Positions 1 to 7,917 are shown, counted from the stretch's first letter. The stretch is 13,421 nucleotides of DNA from an uncultured Clostridia bacterium (GCA_947589405.1 CANQBT010000051.1:1-13421), one strand, 5' to 3'. Numbers and translations: made by a program. Notes: generated by a model not told the origin, from the letters alone.

Positions 1-836
1 CCTGCTACAAATATAGAAGAATAAGTACCGCAGACAATACCTACAGTAATAGGAAGTGCAAACTGCTTGATTGAGTCAACACCGAAAATATAAAGACAGA
101 ATACAGTAAAGAATGTAGTCAGGGAAGTAAAGAGTGAACGTGTAAGAGTCTGCTTTACAGATGTATCTATAAGAGCCTCATAATTGCTTCTGCCTATAAT
201 TCTTCTGTTTTCTCTTACTCTGTCAAATATAACTATCGTAGCATTTATAGAATAACCTAAAACGGTAAGTATAGCTGCAATAAAGTTGTTGTTCATAGGG
301 ATCCTTAACAGAGCATAGCTGCCAAGTACTATAAGAGCGTCATGGCAAAGAGCCAGAACAGCGCTGGCGCCTGTTGAGAAATCCTTGAATCTTATACTTA
401 CATATATAAGCATTGCTATGCAGGCTACTATTATTGAAAGAGCAGCAGTTCTCTTCATTTCACTACTTATGGTACCGCTTACGTCCTGAATAGTGAAGGC
501 GTCTGCCGTAATACCGTATTCCTCAATAAACTTGTCCTGAACAGCGTTTCTTACGTCCTCATCAAGTGACTGAGTCTTTATAAGCTTAGTTGTACCCTCA
601 AGAGATTGCAGCTGAGCAGGAGCCTGACCCGTAACCTCTTCAAATAATGCTGATACCTCATCATCTGTTGCAGGTCTGCCTAAGTCTACCTGAATTGAAG
701 TACCGCCTGTAAACTGAATATCATAGTTAAATGCACCCTTGCCTGTAGCTGCATTGAATATCATAGAGGCAATGCCAAGTACAATAAGAACGATTGATAT
801 ACCTAAATAAATAACTCTATTCTTAACAATATGCAT
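1..836 (-). CDS. secF: Protein translocase subunit SecF (3' end outside window)
   Basis: SecF pairs with SecD in the cytoplasmic membrane and uses the proton motive force to help pull secreted proteins out of the SecYEG channel. 278 codons are visible; the reading frame runs off the left edge, so the C-terminus is missing. I see an N-terminal membrane helix (about residues 8-27), the periplasmic-type motif FTGGTSIQVDL (42-52), then a helix bundle starting near 131 with HD (165-166), GYSIN (194-198) and FDRVREN (204-210), all SecF hallmarks. The ATG at 834-836 is preceded by AGGAGGTGG, which overlaps the secD stop, so translation is probably coupled to secD. Odd point: residue 199 is Ala (SINATIVIF) where E. 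coli and B. subtilis homologues, as I recall, have Asp. Identification is firm. Confidence 0.95.
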   Translation of the reverse strand, partial: MHIVKNRVIYLGISIVLIVLGIASMIFNAATGKGAFNYDIQFTGGTSIQVDLGRPATDDEVSALFEEVTGQAPAQLQSLEGTTKLIKTQSLDEDVRNAVQDKFIEEYGITADAFTIQDVSGTISSEMKRTAALSIIVACIAMLIYVSIRFKDFSTGASAVLALCHDALIVLGSYALLRIPMNNNFIAAILTVLGYSINATIVIFDRVRENRRIIGRSNYEALIDTSVKQTLTRSLFTSLTTFFTVFCLYIFGVDSIKQFALPITVGIVCGTYSSIFVA

Positions 837-848
837 AACATCCACCTC

Positions 849-2354
849 CTACTTTGCGCCATACAGCTTATTGTTCTGAGCACCGACGTTGCCAAGACAC
901 ACAACGATAACTCTTGTAACAAAAAGCGCTGTAAACATTGAAACGATAATACCGAGAATAAGCGTCTGAGCAAATCCCTTTATAGGACCTGTACCAAGCC
1001 ATAACAGGACCGCACAGGCAATAAGAGTGGTGATATTGCCGTCAAGTATAGCTGAAAGAGCCTTTGCAAAGCCGTTTCTTACAGCTGTCTTAAGAGCCTT
1101 GCCTGCATTGAGCTCTTCCTTTATTCTCTCGAATATGATAACGTTGGCATCGACTGCCATACCTATACTCAGTATGATACCTGCAACACCGGGAAGTGTA
1201 AGAGTTATACCGAAAAGACTCAGTATTACTATCATAAGAGCTGTATATATTACAAGAGCAAGGTCAGCCGCAGCGCCTAAAAGTCTGTATCTTATAAGCA
1301 TGAATATAAGCACAAGTATGATACCTATAGTACCTGCCTTAACACTTGTAGAAAGTGAGTCTGCGCCAAGTCTTGCGCCTACTGCATTGTATTCAAGAGC
1401 AGTTAAATTAAATGGAAGTGAACCCGCTCTTATCTTAGAAGAAAGATCCTCTGCCTCTTCAACTGTAAAGTCGCCTGTTATAATGGCGTTACCGTCATTG
1501 ATAGCTGTGTTTACGGTAGGAGCGCTAAGGAGCATATCGTCCATGTATATACCTATTCTCTTGCCTACATTGGCAGCTGTAGCTTCGGCAAACTTCTGAG
1601 CGCCTGTGCCATCGAATGCAAGAGTAACAACTACCTCACCGTTCTGAGTAGCCTTGTCGGCATCGGCAACGTTTTCGCCGTCTACAAGCACTTCGCCTGG
1701 AGTACCGTCATCGTTCATGGCTCTGAATGTAAGGTGAGCTGCTTCGCCTATTTCCTCAACAGCGGCAGCTGCATCGTCAACGCCCGGTATCTCAACTCTT
1801 ATTCTTCTGTCGCCTTCCTGTGATACTTCTGCATCATAGTAGCCCTTGTATTCAACTCTGCCCTGAAGCATTGAAACAGCAGCAGCCATTTCGGCAGCTG
1901 TAGGAGTGCCTTCCTTCTCAGCCTCGTATACAATGTATACACCGCCCTTAAGGTCAAGGCCCTGCTTTATGTTCTTGTAGCTTCCGTAGCCTATACGGGG
2001 AGCAGAGGTCGTTGTTTCTGAACTTTCTTCAGCCGTTTCCCCTTCAGCGGCAGTCTCAGGCTCAACAGGAGTGCCGTCAGCATTTGTAGCCGTTTCCTGA
2101 TCTGTTACTGCTTCAGTTTCGTCCTCTGCATTTGTTGCAGTTTCGTCAACAGGAACAAGATTGTACTGAGGATTTCCCTCTGCGTCTGTTACAGGCTCGC
2201 CGTTTTCATCTGTAACTATCTCGACCTGCATCTGTTGTTCTTGTGATGAATCAGCAGTCGCAGGAACATTGCCAACGCCTAAGTATGCTACTGCAACCAA
2301 AGCCGCTGCAACTACTATCACCAACAAAAGAACTAAAAAACTCTTTCCTTTCAT
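849..2354 (-). CDS. secD: Protein translocase subunit SecD with long acidic linker
   Basis: SecD is the larger half of the SecDF secretion motor in the cytoplasmic membrane. The 501-residue product has an N-terminal helix (5-27), the conserved DLKGG motif (134-138) opening the first extracytoplasmic domain, and a C-terminal bundle of helices (about 338-486). The proton-relay segment GMAVDANVIIFER (398-410) keeps its Asp402. Between the first helix and DLKGG lies a low-complexity, Glu/Thr/Ala-rich stretch (about 32-119) with degenerate internal repeats, for example ETATNA at 71-76 and again at 87-92. It probably acts as a flexible, negatively charged tether outside the membrane. The ATG follows AAGGAGG (2365-2371). 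secF begins 12 bp after the stop, so the two form one transcript, driven by a promoter at 2397-2426. Confidence 0.96.
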   Translation of the reverse strand: MKGKSFLVLLLVIVVAAALVAVAYLGVGNVPATADSSQEQQMQVEIVTDENGEPVTDAEGNPQYNLVPVDETATNAEDETEAVTDQETATNADGTPVEPETAAEGETAEESSETTTSAPRIGYGSYKNIKQGLDLKGGVYIVYEAEKEGTPTAAEMAAAVSMLQGRVEYKGYYDAEVSQEGDRRIRVEIPGVDDAAAAVEEIGEAAHLTFRAMNDDGTPGEVLVDGENVADADKATQNGEVVVTLAFDGTGAQKFAEATAANVGKRIGIYMDDMLLSAPTVNTAINDGNAIITGDFTVEEAEDLSSKIRAGSLPFNLTALEYNAVGARLGADSLSTSVKAGTIGIILVLIFMLIRYRLLGAAADLALVIYTALMIVILSLFGITLTLPGVAGIILSIGMAVDANVIIFERIKEELNAGKALKTAVRNGFAKALSAILDGNITTLIACAVLLWLGTGPIKGFAQTLILGIIVSMFTALFVTRVIVVCLGNVGAQNNKLYGAK

Positions 2355-2396
2355 TTGTTAGTTTCCTCCTTGTAAAATATATAAGCACATAAAGAC

Positions 2397-2426
2397 ATTA
2401 TATTATTAAATACCCTGTTATGTCAA
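2397..2426 (-). promoter_or_regulatory. Sigma-A type promoter for secDF
   Basis: On the minus strand a perfect -35 hexamer TTGACA (2421-2426) is followed after 18 bp by a perfect -10 hexamer TATAAT (2397-2402). Transcription would start near 2390, giving a leader of about 36 bases before the secD ATG. It lies in the 109-bp gap after scfB, so secDF can be expressed without scfAB. Both hexamers are exact and the spacer is one base longer than ideal. Confidence 0.8.
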
Positions 2427-2463
2427 CTTATTTTTAATATTTATTTGCCAATTTTGGTATATT

Positions 2464-3819
2464 TTACTTTTCCGACTCGGCAGCTTTTATCATGATCGCA
2501 CACTCTATTCTCTTCTTCTGCATTTCGCAGCCTATCTCATAAGGCGTTATAAGATCGCCGTGAGTATTGAAGGAATTGGCGGTACAGCCGCCGCTGCAAT
2601 AGAACTTCGCCCAGCATTTTTTACACTCAGGCTTGTTGTACACATTACACTTTTCAAAGGCCTTTCTTATATCGGGCCTTACAACGCCTGTGTCTACGGT
2701 ACCCATTTTAAATTCCTCTCTGCCTGCAAACTGATGACAGGGATACAGGTCGCCGTTAGGCGTGACCGCCAGATATTCCGTACCTGAGCCGCAGCCCACA
2801 AGCCTTTTTGTAACACAAGGACCGCCTGTAAGGTCTATCATAAAGTGGAAGAAATTGAACCATTGACCCTTTTTGCGCCTTTCAAGTATTTCTTTGGCAA
2901 GTCTTTCGTATTCTTCAAATATAACAGGCAGATCCCCTTCCGAAATAGCGTAATCCTCAGAACTGTCTGCCACAACGGGCTCAACGGAGATCTGTCTGAA
3001 GCCCAGATCCGCCAGATGCATTACGTCCTTTCCAAAGTCAAGATTGTGCTTTGTAAACGTACCTCTTACATAATAGCCTGTCTGGTTCCTGCTTTCGGCA
3101 AGCTTCTGAAATTTAGGCACTATACTGTCATAGGAGCCTTGTCCCCCTGCTCTCACTCTCATTCTGTCATTGACCTCTTTTCTGCCGTCAATGCTCAGCA
3201 CAACATTGTGCATGTTCTTATTTATATAGTCCATTATTTCATCATTTAGAAGTATACCGTTTGTGGTTATTGTAAAGCGGAAATTCTTGCCGTTTTCCTT
3301 TTCTACAGAGCGTGCGTATTCCACAATGCCCTTTACCACGTCAAAATTCATAAGAGGCTCACCGCCGAAAAAATCCACCTCCAGATTTTTTCTCTTGCCT
3401 GAAGCCTTTATAAGAAAATCTATTGCCTTCTTGCCGACATCAAGACTCATAAGCTCTCTTTTGCCATGATATTCCCCTTCCTCCGCAAAGCAATATCTGC
3501 ACTTTAAATTGCAGTCGTGAGCAATATGCAGGCAAAGCGCCTTCACAACAGGCTCTCTTCTGTTTATAAGAGGTATTATATCCTCATATATATCCTCTGT
3601 GAAAAGCATTTTGCTCTCCACCAGCTCATTTATCTCATCAAGGGCTTCCGCTATCTGCTCATGGGAATATTTGTCCCTGAGCTTATCATATATTTTTTCT
3701 TCATCTGTTTTTTTGTACTGATCCAGTACGTCATATACTACCTCGTCAACTATATGCACAGCTCCGCTGTTAACATCAAGCACTATGAAATAGCCGTTCA
3801 TACTGTATTTATGTATCAT
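2464..3819 (-). CDS. scfB: SCIFF maturase, radical SAM/SPASM peptide-modifying enzyme
   Basis: This enzyme installs a thioether bond (Cys sulfur to the side chain of another residue, reported as Thr in a C. thermocellum homologue) in the SCIFF peptide encoded upstream at 4268-4411. Numbered from the ATG at 3819 (451 aa), residues 1-90 hold a likely precursor-recognition domain (YFIVLDVNSGAVHIVD). The radical SAM cluster motif CNLKCRYC has Cys103, Cys107 and Cys110. The C-terminal third carries many cysteines in SPASM arrangement (GCGSG, YPCHQF, CKKCW, YCSGGC) for two further iron-sulfur clusters. I chose the ATG at 3819 over an in-frame TTG at 3834 because the sequence AAAGGTGAT sits just before the ATG and inside the longer reading. 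Unusually, about 450 bp of mostly repeat DNA separates it from scfA, and no convincing own promoter is visible. Confidence in the family is very high. Confidence 0.95.
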   Translation of the reverse strand: MIHKYSMNGYFIVLDVNSGAVHIVDEVVYDVLDQYKKTDEEKIYDKLRDKYSHEQIAEALDEINELVESKMLFTEDIYEDIIPLINRREPVVKALCLHIAHDCNLKCRYCFAEEGEYHGKRELMSLDVGKKAIDFLIKASGKRKNLEVDFFGGEPLMNFDVVKGIVEYARSVEKENGKNFRFTITTNGILLNDEIMDYINKNMHNVVLSIDGRKEVNDRMRVRAGGQGSYDSIVPKFQKLAESRNQTGYYVRGTFTKHNLDFGKDVMHLADLGFRQISVEPVVADSSEDYAISEGDLPVIFEEYERLAKEILERRKKGQWFNFFHFMIDLTGGPCVTKRLVGCGSGTEYLAVTPNGDLYPCHQFAGREEFKMGTVDTGVVRPDIRKAFEKCNVYNKPECKKCWAKFYCSGGCTANSFNTHGDLITPYEIGCEMQKKRIECAIMIKAAESEK

Positions 3820-3859
3820 GGTATCACCTTTCAATTTTGGGTAAGTTATTGTTTATATG

Positions 3860-4205
3860 AGTACCGACCCTATCGGCAGCCCAACGCAGGCGTAATCTCA
3901 ACTCAACGAAATGGTTGGGCTGCCACTTCCCCTTACGAAGGGGAAGCTTAGCTGGTTGTTTCCCAAAAGCTTTTATAGTGTTGTAAAAATTGGCATTTTT
4001 AACTAACTTAAAAAATGAGCGGTATATACACGGAAGGCGTCCCTTCAGAGAAGGTTCAGCACTTTTGCCTTCGGCAAAAGCAAACCTTCGGTTTGGCGGA
4101 TAACTTCTTCCGCTGCAATGGAGCTGTCAGCGCAACCAACAACTGTAAATTAACACAGCCTTCAACTGCGCTGACTGAGAGGTCGAACTTACTGCGCTAA
4201 ACAAA
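3860..4205. repeat. Modular hairpin-rich intergenic repeat, copy 1
   Basis: This non-coding block between scfA and scfB contains five perfect inverted repeats. They are GGCAGCCCAAC (3875-3885) with 3914-3924, CTTCCCCTT (3926-3934) with 3938-3946, CTTTTGCC (4062-4069) with 4073-4080, CAAACC (4081-4086) with 4090-4095, and GTCAGCGCA (4126-4134) with 4167-4175. A core at 3991-4045 aligns with 9522-9576 in the second block at about 40 of 55 positions by hand. The open reading frames crossing it look like chance. It resembles non-autonomous, transposable-like repeats common in gut Clostridia (from memory). The ends are approximate. Confidence 0.7.
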
Positions 4206-4227
4206 AATTTAACCTAACATATAACTT

Positions 4228-4259
4228 CACAAACAAACAGGGCTGTCCTTTGACAGCCC
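4228..4259 (-). terminator. Intrinsic terminator or attenuator after scfA
   Basis: On the minus strand an 8-bp perfect stem (GGGCTGTC at 4240-4247 with GACAGCCC at 4252-4259, 4-base loop) begins 8 bp after the scfA stop. It is followed by the T-rich but interrupted tail TGTTTGTTTG. The imperfect tail suggests partial termination, which would leave abundant short scfA message and less scfB read-through. Confidence 0.75.
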
Positions 4260-4267
4260 CGAGTTAA

Positions 4268-4411
4268 TTATTTTACATTCTCACAAGCCTGATTAGCAAC
4301 GGTGCAGGATGTCTTGCAGGCTGACTGACATGAAGTCTGGCACTCGCCGCATCCGCCCTTAGCTACAGTATTCTGAAGTAATTTGGTATTTAATGTCTTA
4401 ACGTGCTTCAT
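4268..4411 (-). CDS. scfA: SCIFF ranthipeptide precursor (six Cys in 45 residues)
   Basis: This 47-residue peptide is the substrate of the radical SAM enzyme encoded downstream (scfB). It starts with the conserved leader MKHVKTLNTKLLQNTVAKG. The core follows, with cysteines at 21, 24, 28, 32, 36 and 43 and the characteristic stretch SACKTSC (30-36) followed by Thr37. In the C. thermocellum homologue a Cys-to-Thr thioether has been reported; Cys32 and Thr37 appear to be the matching residues here (my alignment from memory). The ATG at 4409-4411 has a strong AAGGAGGA site 7-8 bases upstream, its own promoter (4446-4474) and a hairpin terminator after the stop. The mature function is unsettled; ranthipeptides have been linked to population-density signalling in some clostridia. 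Confidence 0.95.
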   Translation of the reverse strand: MKHVKTLNTKLLQNTVAKGGCGECQTSCQSACKTSCTVANQACENVK

Positions 4412-4445
4412 AATATCCTCCTTATATAACTTTAATATTGAAATC

Positions 4446-4474
4446 AGTATAACACAAATGGAATTTTATTGCAA
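4446..4474 (-). promoter_or_regulatory. Sigma-A type promoter for scfA
   Basis: On the minus strand, -35 TTGCAA (4469-4474, 4 of 6 consensus) and -10 TATACT (4446-4451, 5 of 6) are separated by exactly 17 bp. Transcription would start near 4439, about 28 bases before the scfA ATG. The promoter begins 8 bp after the argH stop, where no terminator is visible, so argH transcripts could also read into scfA. Confidence 0.7.
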
Positions 4475-4481
4475 CCACAAG

Positions 4482-5861
4482 TTACTGCATTTCAGATATT
4501 ATTTTCTTATTCAGCTCAACAAGTCCCTTTATATACTCCTCTGATGGACCGCCTTCCACAGTCCTTGTATTTACGCAGGTCTCAAGGCTTATGGCATCGT
4601 ATATATCCTCTGTGAAAACATCGCTGACAGCCTTGTATTCCTCAAGAGTAAGGTCCTCAAGAGCTTTATTGTTATTTATACAGTAGAGCACAAGCTGACC
4701 TATTACAGCATGGGCATCTCTGAAGGGAACGCCCTGCTTCACGAGCCAGTCCGCAGCATCTGTGGCATTCATAAAGCCCTTCTTTGCCGCATTGTACATA
4801 TTTTCCTTATTAACAGTCATTGTATCTACCATTCTTGTAAATACGGGTAGACACATTTTAAGGGTATCCACAGCGTCAAACACGCCCTCCTTGTCCTCCT
4901 GCATATCCTTATTGTAGGCAAGAGGTATGCCCTTCATAACGGTAAGCATAGCCATAAGGTGACCGTATACACGTCCTGTCTTTCCTCTTATAAGCTCAGC
5001 CATATCGGGATTCTTCTTCTGAGGCATAATAGATGAGCCTGTAGAATAGGCATCGTCCATTTCCACAAATTTGTATTGCTGTGAGTTCCATATTATTATT
5101 TCCTCACAGAAGCGGCTCAGATGCATCATTATAATGGAAAGAGCGCTTAAAAGCTCTATTACAAAATCCCTGTCGCTTACGCCGTCCATAGAATCCAGCG
5201 TAATGGAATCAAAACCAAGCTTTTCTGCTGTGAAATGCCTGTCCAAAGGATATGTGGTGGAAGCAAGAGCCCCCGAACCCAAAGGCATCACATTAGTCCT
5301 CTTGTAGGTATCCCCAAGCCTGTCGTAATCCCTTTTGAACATCTCAACATATGCCAGAACATGATGAGCCAAAGTGACAGGCTGTGCATTCTGCAAATGG
5401 GTATAGCCGGGCATTACAGTATCGATATTCCTTTCGGCAATATTGTTGAGCACGGTCATAAGCTCCTTTACAAGAGCCTTTATATCCTTTATCTGCTCTT
5501 TAAGGTACATTCTTATATCAAGAGCAACCTGATCATTTCTGCTTCTGCCTGTGTGGAGCCTTTTGCCTGTATCGCCTATTCTCTCTATGAGAATGGTCTC
5601 CACATTCATGTGAATATCCTCTGCCTTTTCGTCAAAAACCACTTTACCCGCTTCTATATCCGCAAGTATTTCCCTAAGGGTCTTTTGAATAAGCTCAGAG
5701 TCCTCTTCGGGAATAATACCCTGCTTTCCAAGCATGGCAGCATGGGCGATACTGCCCTCTATATCCTGTCTGTACATTCTGGAATCAAAGCTTATGGAGC
5801 TGTGAAAATGATCTGTAAAGCTGTCGGTAGACTTGGTAAAGCGTCCGCCCCAAAGTTTCAT
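4482..5861 (-). CDS. argH: Argininosuccinate lyase
   Basis: This cytoplasmic homotetrameric enzyme splits argininosuccinate into arginine and fumarate, the last step of arginine synthesis. The 459-residue product has the usual family length. Conserved blocks are visible: KLWGGRF at the N-terminus, HTGRSRNDQ (103-111), GYTHLQ (152-157, with the catalytic-region His) and the signature GSSIMPQKKNP (275-285) whose Ser lies on the catalytic loop. I chose the ATG at 5861 because AAGGAG lies just upstream; an earlier in-frame ATG at 5885 would overlap the yebC stop and contain that site within the gene. It follows yebC by 16 bp on the same strand and probably shares its promoter. argG and other arginine genes are not in view. 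Confidence 0.97.
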   Translation of the reverse strand: MKLWGGRFTKSTDSFTDHFHSSISFDSRMYRQDIEGSIAHAAMLGKQGIIPEEDSELIQKTLREILADIEAGKVVFDEKAEDIHMNVETILIERIGDTGKRLHTGRSRNDQVALDIRMYLKEQIKDIKALVKELMTVLNNIAERNIDTVMPGYTHLQNAQPVTLAHHVLAYVEMFKRDYDRLGDTYKRTNVMPLGSGALASTTYPLDRHFTAEKLGFDSITLDSMDGVSDRDFVIELLSALSIIMMHLSRFCEEIIIWNSQQYKFVEMDDAYSTGSSIMPQKKNPDMAELIRGKTGRVYGHLMAMLTVMKGIPLAYNKDMQEDKEGVFDAVDTLKMCLPVFTRMVDTMTVNKENMYNAAKKGFMNATDAADWLVKQGVPFRDAHAVIGQLVLYCINNNKALEDLTLEEYKAVSDVFTEDIYDAISLETCVNTRTVEGGPSEEYIKGLVELNKKIISEMQ

Positions 5862-5877
5862 ATCTTTTAACTCCTTT

Positions 5878-6609
5878 TTATTCATCCCAGTTGTGATATA
5901 CGTTCTTTACGTCATCGTCATCGTCAAGCATATCCAGAAGTCTTGTCATCTTCTTTATATCCTCTTCATCGGTAAGCTCGGTATATGTCTGAGGTATCAT
6001 AGAAATTTCTGCTTCCGCCATAGCTATGCCTGCATTTTCTATTGCTTCCCTTACAGCAGAGAAATCCTCAGGAGCGGTTATTATCTCATATCCGTCCTCT
6101 TCTGCGGAAATATCCTCTGCACCTGCTTCAATAGCTATCATTTCAAGCTCATCGGGATCAAATTCGTTGTCGTCGTTCTTTTCTATTATTATCTGTCCCT
6201 TTTCGTCAAACATAAAGCTTACGCAGCCTGTAGTGCCAAGATTGCCGCCACCCTTTGTAAAAGCGCTTCTGACATTGGCTGCGGATCTGTTCTTGTTATC
6301 CGTAAGTACCTCTACTATTACAGCAACTCCTCTTGGACCGTAGCCCTCATATGTTATCGCTTCATAATTAACGGCGTCAAGATTGCCTGCCGCCTTCTTT
6401 ATACTTCTGTCAATGGTATCGTTAGGCATATTGTTGGCCTTAGCCTTAGCGATAGCATCTCTCAGTCTTGAATTGCTGTCGGGATCGGGACCTCCTGCCT
6501 TAACGGCAACAGCCAGCTCCCTTCCTATTACAGTAAATATCTTGCCCTTTGCAGCATCGTTCTTTTCTTTTTTATGCTTGATATTGGCAAATTTGGAATG
6601 TCCGCTCAT
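5878..6609 (-). CDS. yebC: YebC/PmpR family protein (TACO1 family)
   Basis: YebC-family proteins were long annotated as transcription regulators. More recent work assigns members a role in helping ribosomes through proline-rich stretches, so the exact role here is open. The 243-residue product begins with the family signature SGHSKFANIKHKK and continues with KAKANNMPNDTIDRSIKKA-type and YEGYGPRGVAVIVE-type blocks. It has the expected full length and a very acidic tail (LDDDDDV). The start ATG has GGAGG about ten bases upstream. It is the first gene of a two-gene unit with argH and has a promoter at 6658-6686. Confidence 0.95.
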   Translation of the reverse strand: MSGHSKFANIKHKKEKNDAAKGKIFTVIGRELAVAVKAGGPDPDSNSRLRDAIAKAKANNMPNDTIDRSIKKAAGNLDAVNYEAITYEGYGPRGVAVIVEVLTDNKNRSAANVRSAFTKGGGNLGTTGCVSFMFDEKGQIIIEKNDDNEFDPDELEMIAIEAGAEDISAEEDGYEIITAPEDFSAVREAIENAGIAMAEAEISMIPQTYTELTDEEDIKKMTRLLDMLDDDDDVKNVYHNWDE

Positions 6610-6657
6610 ATTACAAAAACCTCCGTATTTATTATCGTGTTTACGTCATAATGCTTT

Positions 6658-6686
6658 ATTATATCACTTATCGGATATTATTTCAA
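6658..6686 (-). promoter_or_regulatory. Sigma-A type promoter for yebC-argH
   Basis: On the minus strand, -35 TTGAAA (6681-6686, 5 of 6) and -10 TATAAT (6658-6663, exact) are separated by 17 bp. Transcription would start near 6651, about 42 bases before the yebC ATG. It is back-to-back with the promoter at 6738-6766; the two -35 boxes lie 51 bp apart. Confidence 0.78.
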
Positions 6687-6737
6687 GAGGTATATGCGCC
6701 AAGTCTGTTAAAGTGTCAATTAATGGAAATGCTTTAT

Positions 6738-6766
6738 TTGACAATTTATTTATATTATAATATAAT
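6738..6766 (+). promoter_or_regulatory. Consensus sigma-A promoter for the channel operon
   Basis: TTGACA (6738-6743), a 17-bp spacer and TATAAT (6761-6766) form an exact sigma-A consensus promoter. Transcription would start near 6773, leaving a leader of about 38 bases with AAGGAGGT (6797-6804) six bases before the ATG at 6811. Such a promoter suggests constitutive strong expression unless a repressor binds nearby; I see no clear operator. Confidence 0.88.
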
Positions 6767-6810
6767 GTACATAAGAATACAATAAAATACAGAAGTAAGG
6801 AGGTATTCAG

Positions 6811-7917
6811 ATGCAGGATAAAAAAAATAAGGAAAGCTTTACAGTCACGTTTCATCAGCATAAAAGGCTTGCCATTTGTTTTACCGTAGTGGCGATCATT
6901 TCAACAGTATATCTGAGCTTTGCGGTATCCTCCCTTTACAGATCAAAAGCAAAGGACGACAGAAGATGGGAGAACTGGCAGCACTACAACGATCCCGAAA
7001 GCATACAGCTTATAGAAGAGAGAAGCGTAAACGCAACGCCTGTAACGGTAGGTACTTATTTTGAGAACATAAGAGAAATGAATATAAAGAACTCTACATT
7101 CAGAGTAGAGCTTGTAGTATGGTTCAAATGGCAGGGAGATCCCGAGCTGGATATGGCAAACCATATAAGAGTGTACAGAGGTACTATAAACAAGTACAAT
7201 ATAATAGAGGAACAGCATAACGGAAATGATCACTATCAGAGAGCGCAGATGGACGTGACCATAAACGAGGGCTTTGACACCACAAGATTTCCTCTTGGCT
7301 CATATGCTCTTAAGGTATACATAGAGCCTACATACTCCATAGACAGAGTCAGGTTCATAGCCGATGAGAAAAGCGATATGAACGAGGCATATGACCTTCC
7401 CGGCTATACCCTTATGAGATATGACACGGGAATACACAATATCATATATGACACAAACTACGGCAATCCCGATATGGAGGGCAAGAAGGCCGCCAATACA
7501 GAGCACCTTACAAGACTTGAGATAACAAGAGAGGGCTTCGGTACATATGCAAAGTGCTTCATAGCTCTTATAGGTACTCTTACATGGATATTTATAGTAA
7601 TGTACATAAACACATACCACAGAGTAGATCCTCTCAGCATGATACCCGCCGCTTTATTCGGTACCGTTACCAATATCACGGTAGGCGCAAGCATGCTTCC
7701 CGACACACTCGGTCTGGGACTTCTGGAGTTTGTAAATATGTGGGGCGTTATGACCATAATCGCCGGTACGGTTACGGTGATCAATGTAAACAGAATAAGA
7801 AACAAATGGGAGGACAAGCACTATGCTTCCATATTCGGACGAGTTATGTTTATTGAAATTCTTTTCTTTACATTATTAGGTCATATCATAATGCCTCTTA
7901 TGGCTTGGCACCATTAA
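6811..7917 (+). CDS. Putative pentameric ligand-gated ion channel-like membrane protein
   Basis: The 368-residue product has the layout of a prokaryotic Cys-loop-receptor homologue. An N-terminal hydrophobic segment (20-42, signal or anchor) comes first. A mostly beta-like extracytoplasmic region of about 200 residues follows, then four closely spaced helices (about 248-267, 275-296, 304-326, 344-364). Within the outer domain, VTVGTYFENIREMNIKNSTF (78-97) followed by VELVVWFKW, and RFPLGSYALKV (159-169), resemble the strand patterns and the FP...L loop of that superfamily. There is no disulfide-loop cysteine pair, as in other bacterial members. If correct, a ligand binding outside would open an ion pore lined by the second helix (DPLSMIPAALFGTVTNITVG, 273-292). 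The K+ channel gene follows after 26 bp. The assignment rests on topology and short motifs; an unrelated family of four-helix membrane proteins remains possible. Confidence 0.55.
   Translation: MQDKKNKESFTVTFHQHKRLAICFTVVAIISTVYLSFAVSSLYRSKAKDDRRWENWQHYNDPESIQLIEERSVNATPVTVGTYFENIREMNIKNSTFRVELVVWFKWQGDPELDMANHIRVYRGTINKYNIIEEQHNGNDHYQRAQMDVTINEGFDTTRFPLGSYALKVYIEPTYSIDRVRFIADEKSDMNEAYDLPGYTLMRYDTGIHNIIYDTNYGNPDMEGKKAANTEHLTRLEITREGFGTYAKCFIALIGTLTWIFIVMYINTYHRVDPLSMIPAALFGTVTNITVGASMLPDTLGLGLLEFVNMWGVMTIIAGTVTVINVNRIRNKWEDKHYASIFGRVMFIEILFFTLLGHIIMPLMAWHH

Noticed and set aside
3861..4175. CRISPR array
   Set aside because: The repeated units are inverted hairpins of different sequence, not direct repeats of constant length with spacers, and no cas genes are present.
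4015..4200. A 61-codon plus-strand reading frame inside repeat copy 1
   Set aside because: It runs through several perfect hairpins of the repeat, has no ribosome binding site and no recognisable protein pattern.
5862..5885. Longer argH start at 5885
   Set aside because: It overlaps the yebC stop and contains the AAGGAG that serves the ATG at 5861; the family normally begins with the KLWGGRF block.
6664..6861. A 65-codon minus-strand frame between yebC and the channel operon
   Set aside because: It covers both divergent promoters and the start of the channel gene; the hydrophobic look comes from AT-rich DNA.
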